DNA from: Streptomyces griseorubiginosus
GTDB lineage: Bacteria > Actinomycetota > Actinomycetes > Streptomycetales > Streptomycetaceae
NCBI RefSeq assembly: GCF_001514195.1
Contig: NZ_KQ948744.1
Span: 124,001-188,000 of the forward strand
Length of the DNA: 64,000 nt
Direction: 5' to 3'
Shown here: positions 25,749 through 33,789 of the stretch, piece by piece
How positions within the stretch are numbered: position 1 is the first letter of the stretch
Layout of the letters: every line of letters begins with the position of its first letter
Made by a program: the position numbers and the translations under genes
The notes under the pieces: model-generated
What the model was told of the DNA's origin: nothing
Database searches by the model: none
The model's input: the letters and a program-made list of their open reading frames with translations, nothing else

Positions 25749-26008
25749 GCCCCGACCCCCGAGGCGGTGACCGTGTGGTTGATCAGTTCCACTCGCGCGG
25801 CCAGCGCGCGGCGGCGGGCCCGGCGGATGCGCCGCTGGTCCATCTCGGTCGGCGTGCGGTCAAGGGTGGCGATGTGCGCGTCGAGCAGGTCGATGTCCGC
25901 GAGGATGACCGGCATCTCGGTCTCGATCGCGTCCAGCTCCGCATCCGTCGGCTCGTTCCAGTCGGCGAACGCGGTAACAGCATCCTGAACAGTCACGATG
26001 GGGTTCAT
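25745..26008 (-). CDS. DUF6284-like small AICE protein
   Basis: An 87-aa protein: an acidic N-terminal half (EPTDAELDAIETEMPVILAD) and a basic helix (DQRRIRRARRRALAARVEL). This pattern fits a small helical family (DUF6284) common in Streptomyces elements. It is the first gene of the leftward transfer operon, overlapping the next gene by ATGA. A 12-bp hairpin lies in its leader (26047-26076). Confidence 0.6.
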   Translation of the reverse strand: MNPIVTVQDAVTAFADWNEPTDAELDAIETEMPVILADIDLLDAHIATLDRTPTEMDQRRIRRARRRALAARVELINHTVTASGVGA

Positions 26009-26138
26009 TGGGTCGTGTTCCTCTCACGGGGTGAACGGCCCGAACAGCACCCCCGGAGTTGCCCCTCCGGGGGTGCGCGCCGTTGTGGATGACCAGCCGC
26101 GGCAAAGCGCGGCACGACCACTGAACAGCGGCCGGAGT

Positions 26139-26186
26139 GCCCCGGGCGGGAGTCGATCCCGCGCCCTCACGGCTGGATGCCGGGGC
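26139..26186 (-). other. tRNA-like minihelix or tRNA remnant
   Basis: On the minus strand a perfect 7-bp acceptor-like stem (GCCCCGG at 26186-26180 with CCGGGGC at 26145-26139) abuts a T-arm-like 5-bp hairpin (GCGGG-ATCGACT-CCCGC), with only 17 nt in place of D and anticodon arms. Further upstream a GCGG-CTCAGGT-CCGC hairpin resembles a D-arm. It could be a degenerate tRNA or simply a structured leader. Confidence 0.35.
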
Positions 26187-26481
26187 GAGTGCGCGGACCT
26201 GAGCCGCGCCGGCCACCTTTTGCGGGAGGTAGCGGCCCGTACTGCGCGATATGGATCTGTGCCTCAGTCCCGCTCTTCCGAGGAATCGCATCTCGGTCTC
26301 TTCGCGCGGCGTTCGTGCCCTTGGGCAGATCCGTTCTTTTGAGTCGGCACGTGTCCCTGACGGGAGATGACCGACTGGTCTCCACTCGCCTCAGCCGGTG
26401 TCGTCACGGCTGTCATGTCTGCGGTGGATCACGCTGTGGAGTTGTCGAGGCAGCCCAAAGAAGGGCCTCTTCCGGCTCGCT

Positions 26482-26552
26482 GTCCTAGGACTGCGAGCGG
26501 CCTGAGAAGAAGATGGCACGCAGTCCTGGGACTGTCAACAGTCCTAGGACTG
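26482..26552. promoter_or_regulatory. Three palindromic operators (AGTCCTAGGACT type) for the GntR regulator
   Basis: GTCCTAGGAC at 26482-26491, CAGTCCTGGGACTG at 26521-26534 (one central mismatch), and CAGTCCTAGGACTG at 26539-26552. The last two are 18 bp apart centre to centre and end 33 bp before the GTG start of the GntR gene. Repetition and position indicate autoregulation and possibly control of the divergent transfer operon. Confidence 0.75.
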
Positions 26553-26585
26553 TGCTTCACTGGTTCGCGTAGAGAGGAGTTCTAC

Positions 26586-27377
26586 GTGGCACCGAAGTGG
26601 CGCGAACTGGCGGACAAGTTCGCGGAGCAGATCAAGAGCGGTGAGTATCCGCCGGGCGCCCAGTTGCCCCAGATCAGACAGTTGGTCGAGGCTGGGGAGG
26701 GATCCAAGGAGACTGTCCACAAGGCGTACAAGGCACTGGAGGCCGAAGGGCTTGTGACGTCGACGCGCGGTCACGGCACCGTGGTGCGCCCCCGTACTCC
26801 ACTCAAGCGGCTGGGCATCGCGCGGTACGACAAGGTGAAGTGGCGCGACGGTGACGAAGTCGCCTTCATCGCGGACCGTGTCGCATCAGGACGGGCGTAT
26901 AAGCGAAACGAGCAGACGCAGACCGTGAGCCGTGTCGAGGCGGACAGCCTTGTGGCGGCGGGACTGGGGGTGCCAGTCGGCTCCGAGGTGTACGCACGCG
27001 CCCGCCTTGTGAAGGAAGGGACGCAGCCGACGCACACTCTGACCAGCTACTACAGGCCAGAGCATGTCGAGGGCACGCGCATCGTCGACCCTGCGCCGGG
27101 GCCTGCCGGGCGTGGCGGCGGATACCGGGTCTTGTACGACGCCGGATTCGAGATCGACCACATGAGAGAAGCCCTGTTTGCCCGCATCCCGACGGCTGCC
27201 GAAGTGCAGCTCCTACAGCTCCCCGTCGGTGAGCCTGTGGTCGAGCTGCATCGGACCACGTACACCGCAGATGGCACGGTGGTGGAGTTCGCGGTGGGCA
27301 TTCACTCGGCTTCTCGCTTCGCGTGGGAGTACGACTTCAAAGTTCCCGACTCGGCGCAGGACAAGGGGCAGGAATGA
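26586..27377 (+). CDS. GntR-family (HutC/UTRA) transcription regulator of the element
   Basis: A 263-aa repressor-type regulator. The N-terminal winged helix-turn-helix (about 1-70: KWRELADKFAEQIKSGEYPPG, ETVHKAYKALEAEGLV, GHGTVV) is classical GntR. The rest is a UTRA effector-binding domain (VSRVEADSLVAAGLGVPVGS ... VVELHRTTYTADGTVVEF). KorSA/Pra-type control of AICE transfer and replication is the expected role. The GTG at 26586 follows GAGGAG (26574-26579) and starts right at the HTH; a longer in-frame start has no ribosome site and would run through the operators. The stop overlaps the next ATG. Confidence 0.87.
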   Translation: MAPKWRELADKFAEQIKSGEYPPGAQLPQIRQLVEAGEGSKETVHKAYKALEAEGLVTSTRGHGTVVRPRTPLKRLGIARYDKVKWRDGDEVAFIADRVASGRAYKRNEQTQTVSRVEADSLVAAGLGVPVGSEVYARARLVKEGTQPTHTLTSYYRPEHVEGTRIVDPAPGPAGRGGGYRVLYDAGFEIDHMREALFARIPTAAEVQLLQLPVGEPVVELHRTTYTADGTVVEFAVGIHSASRFAWEYDFKVPDSAQDKGQE

Positions 27378-28039
27378 TCTCGGCACAGGCATGGGCGGAT
27401 GCTCAACTCCTGTGGAACTACCACTTCATGCACCACGACCCACGGCCGTGCTCAGTTGCCGTGGGTCTGGGCAGTCACGATCTCGGCGTGGCAGACGTGA
27501 CGGCTGAGTTGTATCACCAGGGCATGGCGCCGGTCATCGTCTTCACCGGAGCGACCAGTCCGACGACCCGGGCACGCATGCCGCGCGGAGAGGCTGTTCA
27601 CTACCGCGAGCGAGCGTTGCAACTCGGCGTACCCGATTCGGCCGTACTCCTGGAACCGCGTGCCACAAACACAGGCGAGAACATTGAGTTCACGAGAGCG
27701 GTGCTGGCAGAAGCTGACGTCAAGGTCTCGTCCGTCCTGCTCGTGAGCAAGCCGTACGAAGAGCGACGCTCGTACGCCATGATGCGGAAGCTCTGGCCTG
27801 AGGTGGAAGTGGTGTGCGCGTCCACACGGATGAGTTTGGAGGAGTACGCCGACTCAATCGGCGACGCTCGCATGGTGATCGACATGATCGTGGGCGCTCT
27901 GCAACGTGTGCTTGTCTTCCCGAGGTTGAACCTAGCTATCGAGCAGGACGTACCAGACGCGGTAGCAGCCGCCTTTGAGCGGCTGTGTGCCGAAGGCTTC
28001 ACTAGCCGACTCATGCCGGCGGATGTCGCCCCGCAGTAG
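27374..28039 (+). CDS. YdcF-family (DUF218) protein
   Basis: A 221-aa Rossmann-like protein of the YdcF/SanA/ElyC family: VAVGLGSHDLGVAD, EPRATNTGENIEFTR and VSKPYEERRSYAMM are the conserved blocks (the Glu and Asn/Thr/Glu of the second block are typical). Unlike the envelope members it has no signal or membrane segment, so it is cytosolic; some relatives bind SAM or nucleotides. Its ATG overlaps the GntR stop (ATGA), giving strict co-expression. GntR-YdcF pairing recurs in Streptomyces elements, which suggests a signalling or phospho-substrate role for the regulator, but this is inference. Confidence 0.78.
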   Translation: MISAQAWADAQLLWNYHFMHHDPRPCSVAVGLGSHDLGVADVTAELYHQGMAPVIVFTGATSPTTRARMPRGEAVHYRERALQLGVPDSAVLLEPRATNTGENIEFTRAVLAEADVKVSSVLLVSKPYEERRSYAMMRKLWPEVEVVCASTRMSLEEYADSIGDARMVIDMIVGALQRVLVFPRLNLAIEQDVPDAVAAAFERLCAEGFTSRLMPADVAPQ

Positions 28040-28300
28040 AGCTGCAGGTAGGAAGGTTGGTGCACGTCCCTCGAACATATGGCAACGGCCCGCGCCAATG
28101 GTGCGGTCCGAACGCGTGAACGATCTCTGGCCCATCGTGGCTCGCCATGCTCTGCTTCCTGGAACCGGGCATAGCGACGCGAACGTCAGCGCCGGACTGC
28201 TTGGTTGAGCGATGCATGTCCCGGAAGAGTGCTTCCTAGCGCCTGATGTCTGCGGCAGCATGACCATGGCAGCGCATTTGCCAGTCCTGGAGGGGGGCGC

Positions 28301-31300
28301 GTGCCCATGCGGGGGATCTCACGACAAGAGCTGATCCGACGACAGCGTCGGGACGGATTCGTAGGCCGACAGGGCGAGCTGGCGGCCTTCACGGACGCCC
28401 TCAATCAGCCAACGGAGGCAGCCGCACAGTTCCTCTTTCACGTTCATGGACCTGCCGGAGTCGGAAAGTCCACCCTCGTGCGCCGAATGGAGGCCCAAGC
28501 CAGAGAGCGGCAAGCGATCACCGGATACGTGGATGAATCCGTGGCCGATGTGGTGGAGGCCATGGAGACCCTCAGTACACAGTTCTCTCAGCAAGGTATG
28601 GCTCTGAAGAGCTTCGACAAGGCGTTGGCGGTCTATCGGCAGCGTCGGCATGAGGCCGAGGCTGTGTCCGGCTCAGTGTCAGGACCTGAGATGCCTACTG
28701 GGGAGTCAGACACGGGATCGAGTCTTCCATCTCCCTCACCAGGCAGCATGATTGCTTCGCAGTTGGGGCTGGTGGGTCTCGGCATGCTGCCGGGAGTCGG
28801 CGCGTTCACGGGTGCGGTCGACCCCAACCAAGTGGCCGCAGGGGCGGACCGAATTAGGGCCATGCTTAGTACCCGTTTTCGCAATCACGACGATCTTCAG
28901 CTGGTCATCGCGCCGCTCAAGGTTCTCACCCCGGCCTTTCTCCAAGATCTTGCAGAAGTTGCACAGCGTCGGACGTGGGTCTCATTGTTCTTCGATACCT
29001 ACGAACGCACTAGTCCGCTTCTGGACGTGTGGTTGCGTGACATCCTTACATCCGAACGATATGGGGATCTCCCAGCCAACGTACTAGTTGTGTTGGCGGG
29101 ACAGACTCGACTGGACCCCCGAACGTGGGGCGACTGCCTGGATTTGGTCGCCGAATTACCGCTGGAGGTGTTCACTGAAGCCGAGGCGCAAAAATTCTTG
29201 TTGACTAAGGGCATCACTAATGAACGAACCGTAGAAGTGATTTTGCGACTGTCTGGACGGTTGCCTGTACTCCTGTCCACACTCGCCGAAGCTCGCCCCG
29301 TCAATGCTGATGACGTCGGAGACCCAAGCGGTACCGCCGTGGAGAGGTTCCTAAAGTGGGAAGCCGACCCAGCCCGCCGCGCTGTGGCGCTCGCATGCGC
29401 ATTCCCACAAGAACTAGATGAGGACATCTACCGGATATCCGTACGTGAAGATGCCGCAGACCTATTCGACTGGCTGCGCTCGCTACCTTTTATCACCGAT
29501 CGTGCAGGGCGTTGCCGCTATCATGAGGTGGTACGGGACTCTATGCTTCGTCTCCAACGCCAGCAATCCCCAGCGCGTTGGATGGAGCAGCACACCCGGC
29601 TTGCTGATGCTTTTAAAGAGCGCCGGGTTCAATTGGAGGAAATTAACCCTACAGGGGATAGGTGGGAAATTCAGGAATGGCGAAGCCTGCGCCTGCAAGA
29701 GACCTACCACCGTCTCTGCGCGAACCCACGTGCAACGCTTCCTGCGGCACTGCGAGAACTATTGGATGCTTGTGACCATGGCACCGCCACTCTGCGCCGA
29801 TGGGTACAGGCTTTCATGCATGCCGGACGAGATGCCGACGCGGTCGAAGTCCTGAAGTGGGGACAACTGCTTGTCACCACATTGGACGACGATCAGAATC
29901 CTGAATGCGCAGCTCTGTCTCTTCTCGCGAGCCGTGCGCAGCTTTCCCTTGACGGACAAGCGTTGGCCTATCTGCTTTGCGGTCGAGCTCACCGCAGCAC
30001 TGGTCATTACGAAGAGGCTATCGCTCAATACACCAAGTCGATCGCCTTGGATTCGGAGAACGGCCGTGCTTATTACGGCCGAGGCCTCACCTACCGCTTG
30101 ATGGGTCGGTCTGAGGAGGCCCTTTTCGATCTCAATCGAGCTATCCAGCTCGAACCCCAAGACGGATCAAACCTCTTCGAGCGCGGTGTCGTCTATGTAC
30201 TTAAAACCAGATACGCGGAGGCTCTTGCCGATCTTAATCATGCCATTGAACGCGACCCCGAAAACCCTTGGTATTTCACGCAGCGCGGTATTACCTATCG
30301 GTTGATGGAGCGGTACGGTGAGGCCCTCGCCGATCTCAGTCGGGCGATTGAAATCAAACCCGACTGCGACTCGGCTATCGCGCACCGTGGTGTTACCTAT
30401 CGGTTGATGGAGCGGTACGACGAGTCCCTCGCCGATCTCAGTCGGGCGATTGAAATCAAACCCGACTACGACTCGGCTATCGCGCACCGTGGTATTACCT
30501 ATCGGTTGATGGAGCGGTACGACGAGTCCCTCGCCGATCTCAGTCGGGCGATTGAAATCAAACCCGACTACGACTGGGCTATCGCGCAGCGTGGTGTTAC
30601 CTATCGGTTGATGGAGCGGTACGGTGAGGCCCTCGCCGATCTCAATCGGGTCATCGAATTTGACCCTCTAGCAAGTTGGATTGCGGAGCGCGGTGTCATC
30701 TACCGGTCGATTGAGCGGTACGACGAGGCCCTCGCCGATCTCAACTGCGCCATTGAGCTCGACCCAGAAGACGGTTGGAAATTAGCGCAGCGTGGTGTCA
30801 CGTGCCGGGTTATGGAGCGGTACGACGAGGCGCTTGCGGATCTCAACTGCGCCATTGAGCTCGACCCAGAAGACGCTTGGAAAATGACAGAGCGTGGCTT
30901 CGTCTATCGGTTGATGGAGCGGTACGACGATGCGCTTGCGGATTTGAACCGTGCCATTGAAATAAAACCAGACTACGCTTGGGCTATTGCGCAGCGTGGT
31001 GTCACATTCCGGGTTATGGAGCGGTACGACGAGGCGCTTGCGGATCTCAACTGCGCCATTGAGCTCGACCCGGAAGACGATTGGAAGTTGGCTCAGCGTG
31101 GAGTCGCCTATCGGTTGATGGAGCGGTACGACGAGGCGCTTGCTGATCTCAATCGAGCCATCGAACTCGAAGCCCAAGAAGGTTGGATTGCGGAGCGCAG
31201 TGTCACCTATCGGCGGATGAAGCGGTACGACGATGCGCTTGCGGATTTGAACCGTGCCATTGAAATAAAACCTGATCACGCTTGGAGTATCGCGCAGCGT

Positions 31301-32122
31301 GGTATCACATTTCGGAGTATGGAGCGGTACGACGAGGCGCTTGCGGATCTCAATCGAGCCATTGAGCTCGACCCAGAAGACGATTGGAAATTGGCGGAGC
31401 GCGGTGTCACCTACGGGTTGATGGAGCGGTACGACGAGGCGCTTGCTGATCTCAATCGAGCCATTGAGCTCGACCCTGACTACGCTTGGGCCATCTCTCA
31501 ACGCGGTACCATTTATCGGTTGATGGAGCGGTACAACGAGGCCCTCACCGATCTCAATCAAGCCATCGAACTCGACGCCCGAGCAGGCTATATCGCGGAG
31601 CGCGGTACCGTTTATCGGTTGATGGAGCGGTACGACGATGCACTTGCGGATTTAAACCGTGCCATCGAGCTCGACCCTGACTACGAATGGGCCATCTCTC
31701 AGCGCAGTTTTAGCTATCGGTCGATGGAGCGGTACGACGATGCACTTGTGGATTTGAACCGTGCCATCGAACTCGCTCCTCAAGATGGTTGGAACCTTTA
31801 CCAAAAAGGACTTGTTCTGCGCCTAATGGGGAATCCGGATTGGCGAATTTTCTCAGAACGGGCCGTTGAGATATTCGCCGAAGATAGGGTCGGTATTGGG
31901 CATAGGGCGATGAACGCAAAGATTAACATTTTCATTGCTCACTGTTTCATGGCGCGATGGAATTATGCTGATCAATTTCTAGAACGCTTCCTGAGTAGCT
32001 CCCCATCCAGGGAAGCCTTGAAGGAAGCACTCAGAGACTTGGACGAGCTGACGCGATGGGTTCCTTCTTCCAGGGAGCCCACGTTGGGATTTCGCAGTCG
32101 GCTCCAAAATGCACTCGGTTGA
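28301..32122 (+). CDS. STAND-like P-loop NTPase with about 18 TPR repeats
   Basis: A 1273-aa protein. An N-terminal NTPase carries Walker A GPAGVGKST (50-58), a Walker B-like WVSLFFDTYERT, the sensor-like strand NVLVVLAGQTRLD and a winged-helix-like region near 330-420. A linker at 140-190 contains a Ser/Pro stretch and a Gly-rich hydrophobic segment. Residues about 555-1170 are 18 TPRs of 33-34 aa, most reading YRLMERYDEALADLNRAIEL; a degenerate unit and an 80-residue tail follow. No classical effector domain is recognisable at either end. The GTG at 28301 has GGAGGGGGG before it. Codon use is lower in GC than the host, with TTA codons at 29156, 30782 and 31652. Such NTPase-TPR proteins include anti-phage (Avs-like) sensors; that role is inferred. 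Confidence 0.8.
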   Translation: MPMRGISRQELIRRQRRDGFVGRQGELAAFTDALNQPTEAAAQFLFHVHGPAGVGKSTLVRRMEAQARERQAITGYVDESVADVVEAMETLSTQFSQQGMALKSFDKALAVYRQRRHEAEAVSGSVSGPEMPTGESDTGSSLPSPSPGSMIASQLGLVGLGMLPGVGAFTGAVDPNQVAAGADRIRAMLSTRFRNHDDLQLVIAPLKVLTPAFLQDLAEVAQRRTWVSLFFDTYERTSPLLDVWLRDILTSERYGDLPANVLVVLAGQTRLDPRTWGDCLDLVAELPLEVFTEAEAQKFLLTKGITNERTVEVILRLSGRLPVLLSTLAEARPVNADDVGDPSGTAVERFLKWEADPARRAVALACAFPQELDEDIYRISVREDAADLFDWLRSLPFITDRAGRCRYHEVVRDSMLRLQRQQSPARWMEQHTRLADAFKERRVQLEEINPTGDRWEIQEWRSLRLQETYHRLCANPRATLPAALRELLDACDHGTATLRRWVQAFMHAGRDADAVEVLKWGQLLVTTLDDDQNPECAALSLLASRAQLSLDGQALAYLLCGRAHRSTGHYEEAIAQYTKSIALDSENGRAYYGRGLTYRLMGRSEEALFDLNRAIQLEPQDGSNLFERGVVYVLKTRYAEALADLNHAIERDPENPWYFTQRGITYRLMERYGEALADLSRAIEIKPDCDSAIAHRGVTYRLMERYDESLADLSRAIEIKPDYDSAIAHRGITYRLMERYDESLADLSRAIEIKPDYDWAIAQRGVTYRLMERYGEALADLNRVIEFDPLASWIAERGVIYRSIERYDEALADLNCAIELDPEDGWKLAQRGVTCRVMERYDEALADLNCAIELDPEDAWKMTERGFVYRLMERYDDALADLNRAIEIKPDYAWAIAQRGVTFRVMERYDEALADLNCAIELDPEDDWKLAQRGVAYRLMERYDEALADLNRAIELEAQEGWIAERSVTYRRMKRYDDALADLNRAIEIKPDHAWSIAQRGITFRSMERYDEALADLNRAIELDPEDDWKLAERGVTYGLMERYDEALADLNRAIELDPDYAWAISQRGTIYRLMERYNEALTDLNQAIELDARAGYIAERGTVYRLMERYDDALADLNRAIELDPDYEWAISQRSFSYRSMERYDDALVDLNRAIELAPQDGWNLYQKGLVLRLMGNPDWRIFSERAVEIFAEDRVGIGHRAMNAKINIFIAHCFMARWNYADQFLERFLSSSPSREALKEALRDLDELTRWVPSSREPTLGFRSRLQNALG
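29960..31800 (+). repeat. Tandem ~102-bp repeats encoding TPRs
   Basis: About eighteen consecutive units of 99-102 bp lie within the STAND-like gene. Several are near-identical in DNA, not only in protein: between 30280 and 30600 almost the whole unit from CTATCGGTTGATGGAGCGGT to AAATCAAACCCGACTACGAC recurs. A few units are 3 bp shorter and always at the same place, before the Trp/Ile-Ala start of the next repeat. This points to recent expansion or gene conversion. Confidence 0.9.
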
Positions 32123-32347
32123 AAGTGGAAATTCTCGATCATGGCCTTCCGCAGCTGAGGCAGCGCCTCGGTTGCGGACGAGGCTACGAGGACGACGGTT
32201 ACAGGCCTGTGGGCCATGTGTGGGCCAACGCGCCTGAAGGATGGGATGGCTTGGAGTATCGGTGCAGTTCAGGGCGGGATGAGGCAACGCTTTCGCGGCG
32301 GTCTTGAAATCCGTTGTGCAGCTGGCCGGCCGCAAGGTGGCGGCTGC

Positions 32348-32896
32348 TCAGCCATGTGTCGGTCGACTGTCTGCGTCAGGTCTGCGGGTGTCCGCGAGGC
32401 GGTACTGGCCCACTTCCGGGTCCGGAGGGCCGTCCATCCCGAGGTCTCGCCGCATGGCTTCTCGCAGATGCGCGTTCTCCCGCCAAAGAATCGCGCGACA
32501 GACGACATAGGAGTCGCCGCGGATGGTCGGCTCCTCTATGAGCCGGTCGCGCATCGCAGACAAGGCATCACACGCAGCCTCAGCGAGACGAATGATCTCA
32601 GCTGAAGCAGCGAGTGACAGGCTCTGTCTCAAGCGCCAGATGCCGGCGCCGTCGAGGGCCCGATGAAGCTCGCCATAGAGCGCGTCGCCGGACGGACGAT
32701 CGGGCCGTAGGACGATGCCTCGCATGTCGGAATGTCCGCGGCTCAAGGCCATCAGGAACTCCGAGTACACGGCCCTGCGTGTCTGTACAGCCTCTCGCTC
32801 CCGATCGCGGTGCCAGCGGAGACGCTCGGCACCCAACGCCGCCGCCACGCCAACAACGGCCCCTGCCAGACTGCTGATTGGTGATATCCAGTCCAC
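32348..32896 (-). CDS. Single-pass membrane protein of unknown function
   Basis: A 182-aa protein with one N-terminal hydrophobic segment (about residues 5-22: PISSLAGAVVGVAAALGAE) followed by a basic stretch and a helical cytoplasmic part (SLAASAEIIRLAEAACDALSA). Small anchored helical proteins like this are common in Streptomyces but unnamed. It is transcribed toward the STAND-like gene and divergent from the broken MrcB-N-like gene. The tail after 150 is hydrophilic and may be disordered. No function can be given. Confidence 0.6.
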   Translation of the reverse strand: MDWISPISSLAGAVVGVAAALGAERLRWHRDREREAVQTRRAVYSEFLMALSRGHSDMRGIVLRPDRPSGDALYGELHRALDGAGIWRLRQSLSLAASAEIIRLAEAACDALSAMRDRLIEEPTIRGDSYVVCRAILWRENAHLREAMRRDLGMDGPPDPEVGQYRLADTRRPDADSRPTHG

Positions 32897-32935
32897 TGCT
32901 GAGTGCTACCCAAACGTCCGATACCCGCTAACGCT

Positions 32936-33238
32936 ATGGGCATTGTCAGTGCGTGGAGCTCCCGTGCGAGCTTGATTGATCTCCTGGGTAAGCTCCTTGA
33001 GCTGCAACCGTCCTGGACGGCCGCCAACACGGAAGAGATGCACGAACGAGGCGTGATCATCCGGCAGTTGATCCCTGACCTCTTGCGGGCAGAGGAGGGC
33101 CCTCTGTCGACTGAGCTTGGCGTTCCGCTCGATGACTTCACGGTTAAAGGCCGTGACGGTACGGGGCTCAAGTAGGAGATCCCGTGGGTTCGTGCAACTA
33201 ACAGTGCTGAGGTCTCAGTCGTCGGCTGGCAGGTCATG
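32936..33238 (+). pseudogene. Broken gene: MrcB-type N-terminal domain (type IV restriction remnant)
   Basis: From ATG 32936 an 79-residue frame reads MGIVSAWSSRASLIDLLGKL, RGVIIRQLIPDLLRA and VKGRDGTGLK, which resembles the start of the MrcB-like N-terminal (DUF3578) domain of McrB-type restriction proteins. It stops at TAG 33173-33175, but the same frame then continues EIPWVRATNSAEVSVVGW, as family members do after the GRDGTG motif. The rest of the gene is missing. So both a premature stop and a 3' truncation are seen. No ribosome site precedes the ATG. Family call is from memory of the motif. Confidence 0.55.
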
Positions 33239-33789
33239 TGGCGCCAGCCAGTCCGAATCCTCCCGATCCGTGGGAGCCTGCACCTCCAGCCGCGCAAGTC
33301 CTGCACCACGGCCCCGGGGGAAGCATGCGTAAGCCTCACACCTGGCGTGCTTCAAGGCAGCAGCCCGAGCGGCATCTTCACTGTCATACCGCGTCACGTT
33401 GCGCCGGCCGGGATCCCAGGCAGAGAAGATCAGTGGGCTGAGCTCGTCGGCGGGAGCCTGCTCTTCGATGGCAGGCTTACCCGGCTTCACGGTCGGGTTG
33501 GTCTTACGGTGATCGTTGGTCGTGGTCGCCAGCTTGACAGGCTGCCAAGCCTCTTCCGGCCAGCTCGTCAACAGGGTGCCCTCGTAGTCGTCGTTGAGAG
33601 TGACGGGGGGGGGGGGGGCTGGGCTAGGTTGCCGTGCGAGCCGATCCATTTGCGGTATTTGCGGACGCGCCACCCCCTGATCACTCCACCACCGCGCATG
33701 ACCGTAAGGCCACCGGAGGACACCGTGACGCGGAAGCGGTCCGGCTTTGGCGCGTTCTTGGTCAGTCGCCGCCCCTCCCGGCCGGTCAT
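33215..33789 (-). pseudogene. Frameshifted hypothetical gene with C14 tract
   Basis: Translation from ATG 33789 (MTGREGRRLTKNAPKP...RKYRKWIGSHGNLAQPPPPP) loses frame at a run of 14 G on the plus strand (33605-33618). The other frame continues sensibly as TLNDDYEGTLLTSWPEEAW ... DSEDAARAAALKHARCEAYA to the stop at 33215. One added base (or two removed) in the tract restores a 191-codon gene. The ATG overlaps the stop of the upstream small membrane gene. The run may be a sequencing error, a true mutation, or a phase-variable switch. No known domain. Confidence 0.6.

Larger units (their letters stand above)
26009..26585. other. 577-bp divergent control region of transfer operon and GntR gene
   Basis: Holds the promoter of the leftward transfer operon and of the rightward GntR gene. 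Visible structures: a 12-bp hairpin GCACCCCCGGAG...CTCCGGGGGTGC (26047-26058 with 26065-26076); a tRNA-like minihelix on the minus strand (26139-26186); and three AGTCCTAGGACT-type palindromes (26482-26552). No supported coding region. Confidence 0.7.

Noticed and set aside
26367..26585. N-terminal extension of the GntR protein
   Set aside because: The extended frame has no ribosome site and would translate through the three operator palindromes; the HTH begins right after GTG 26586.
29418..29855. Overlapping frame inside the STAND-like gene
   Set aside because: It is a plus-strand shadow of the NTPase gene; the lower GC there lets other frames stay open.
30280..31800. CRISPR array in the regular repeats
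   Set aside because: Units are 99-102 bp, in frame, without spacers, and encode TPRs.
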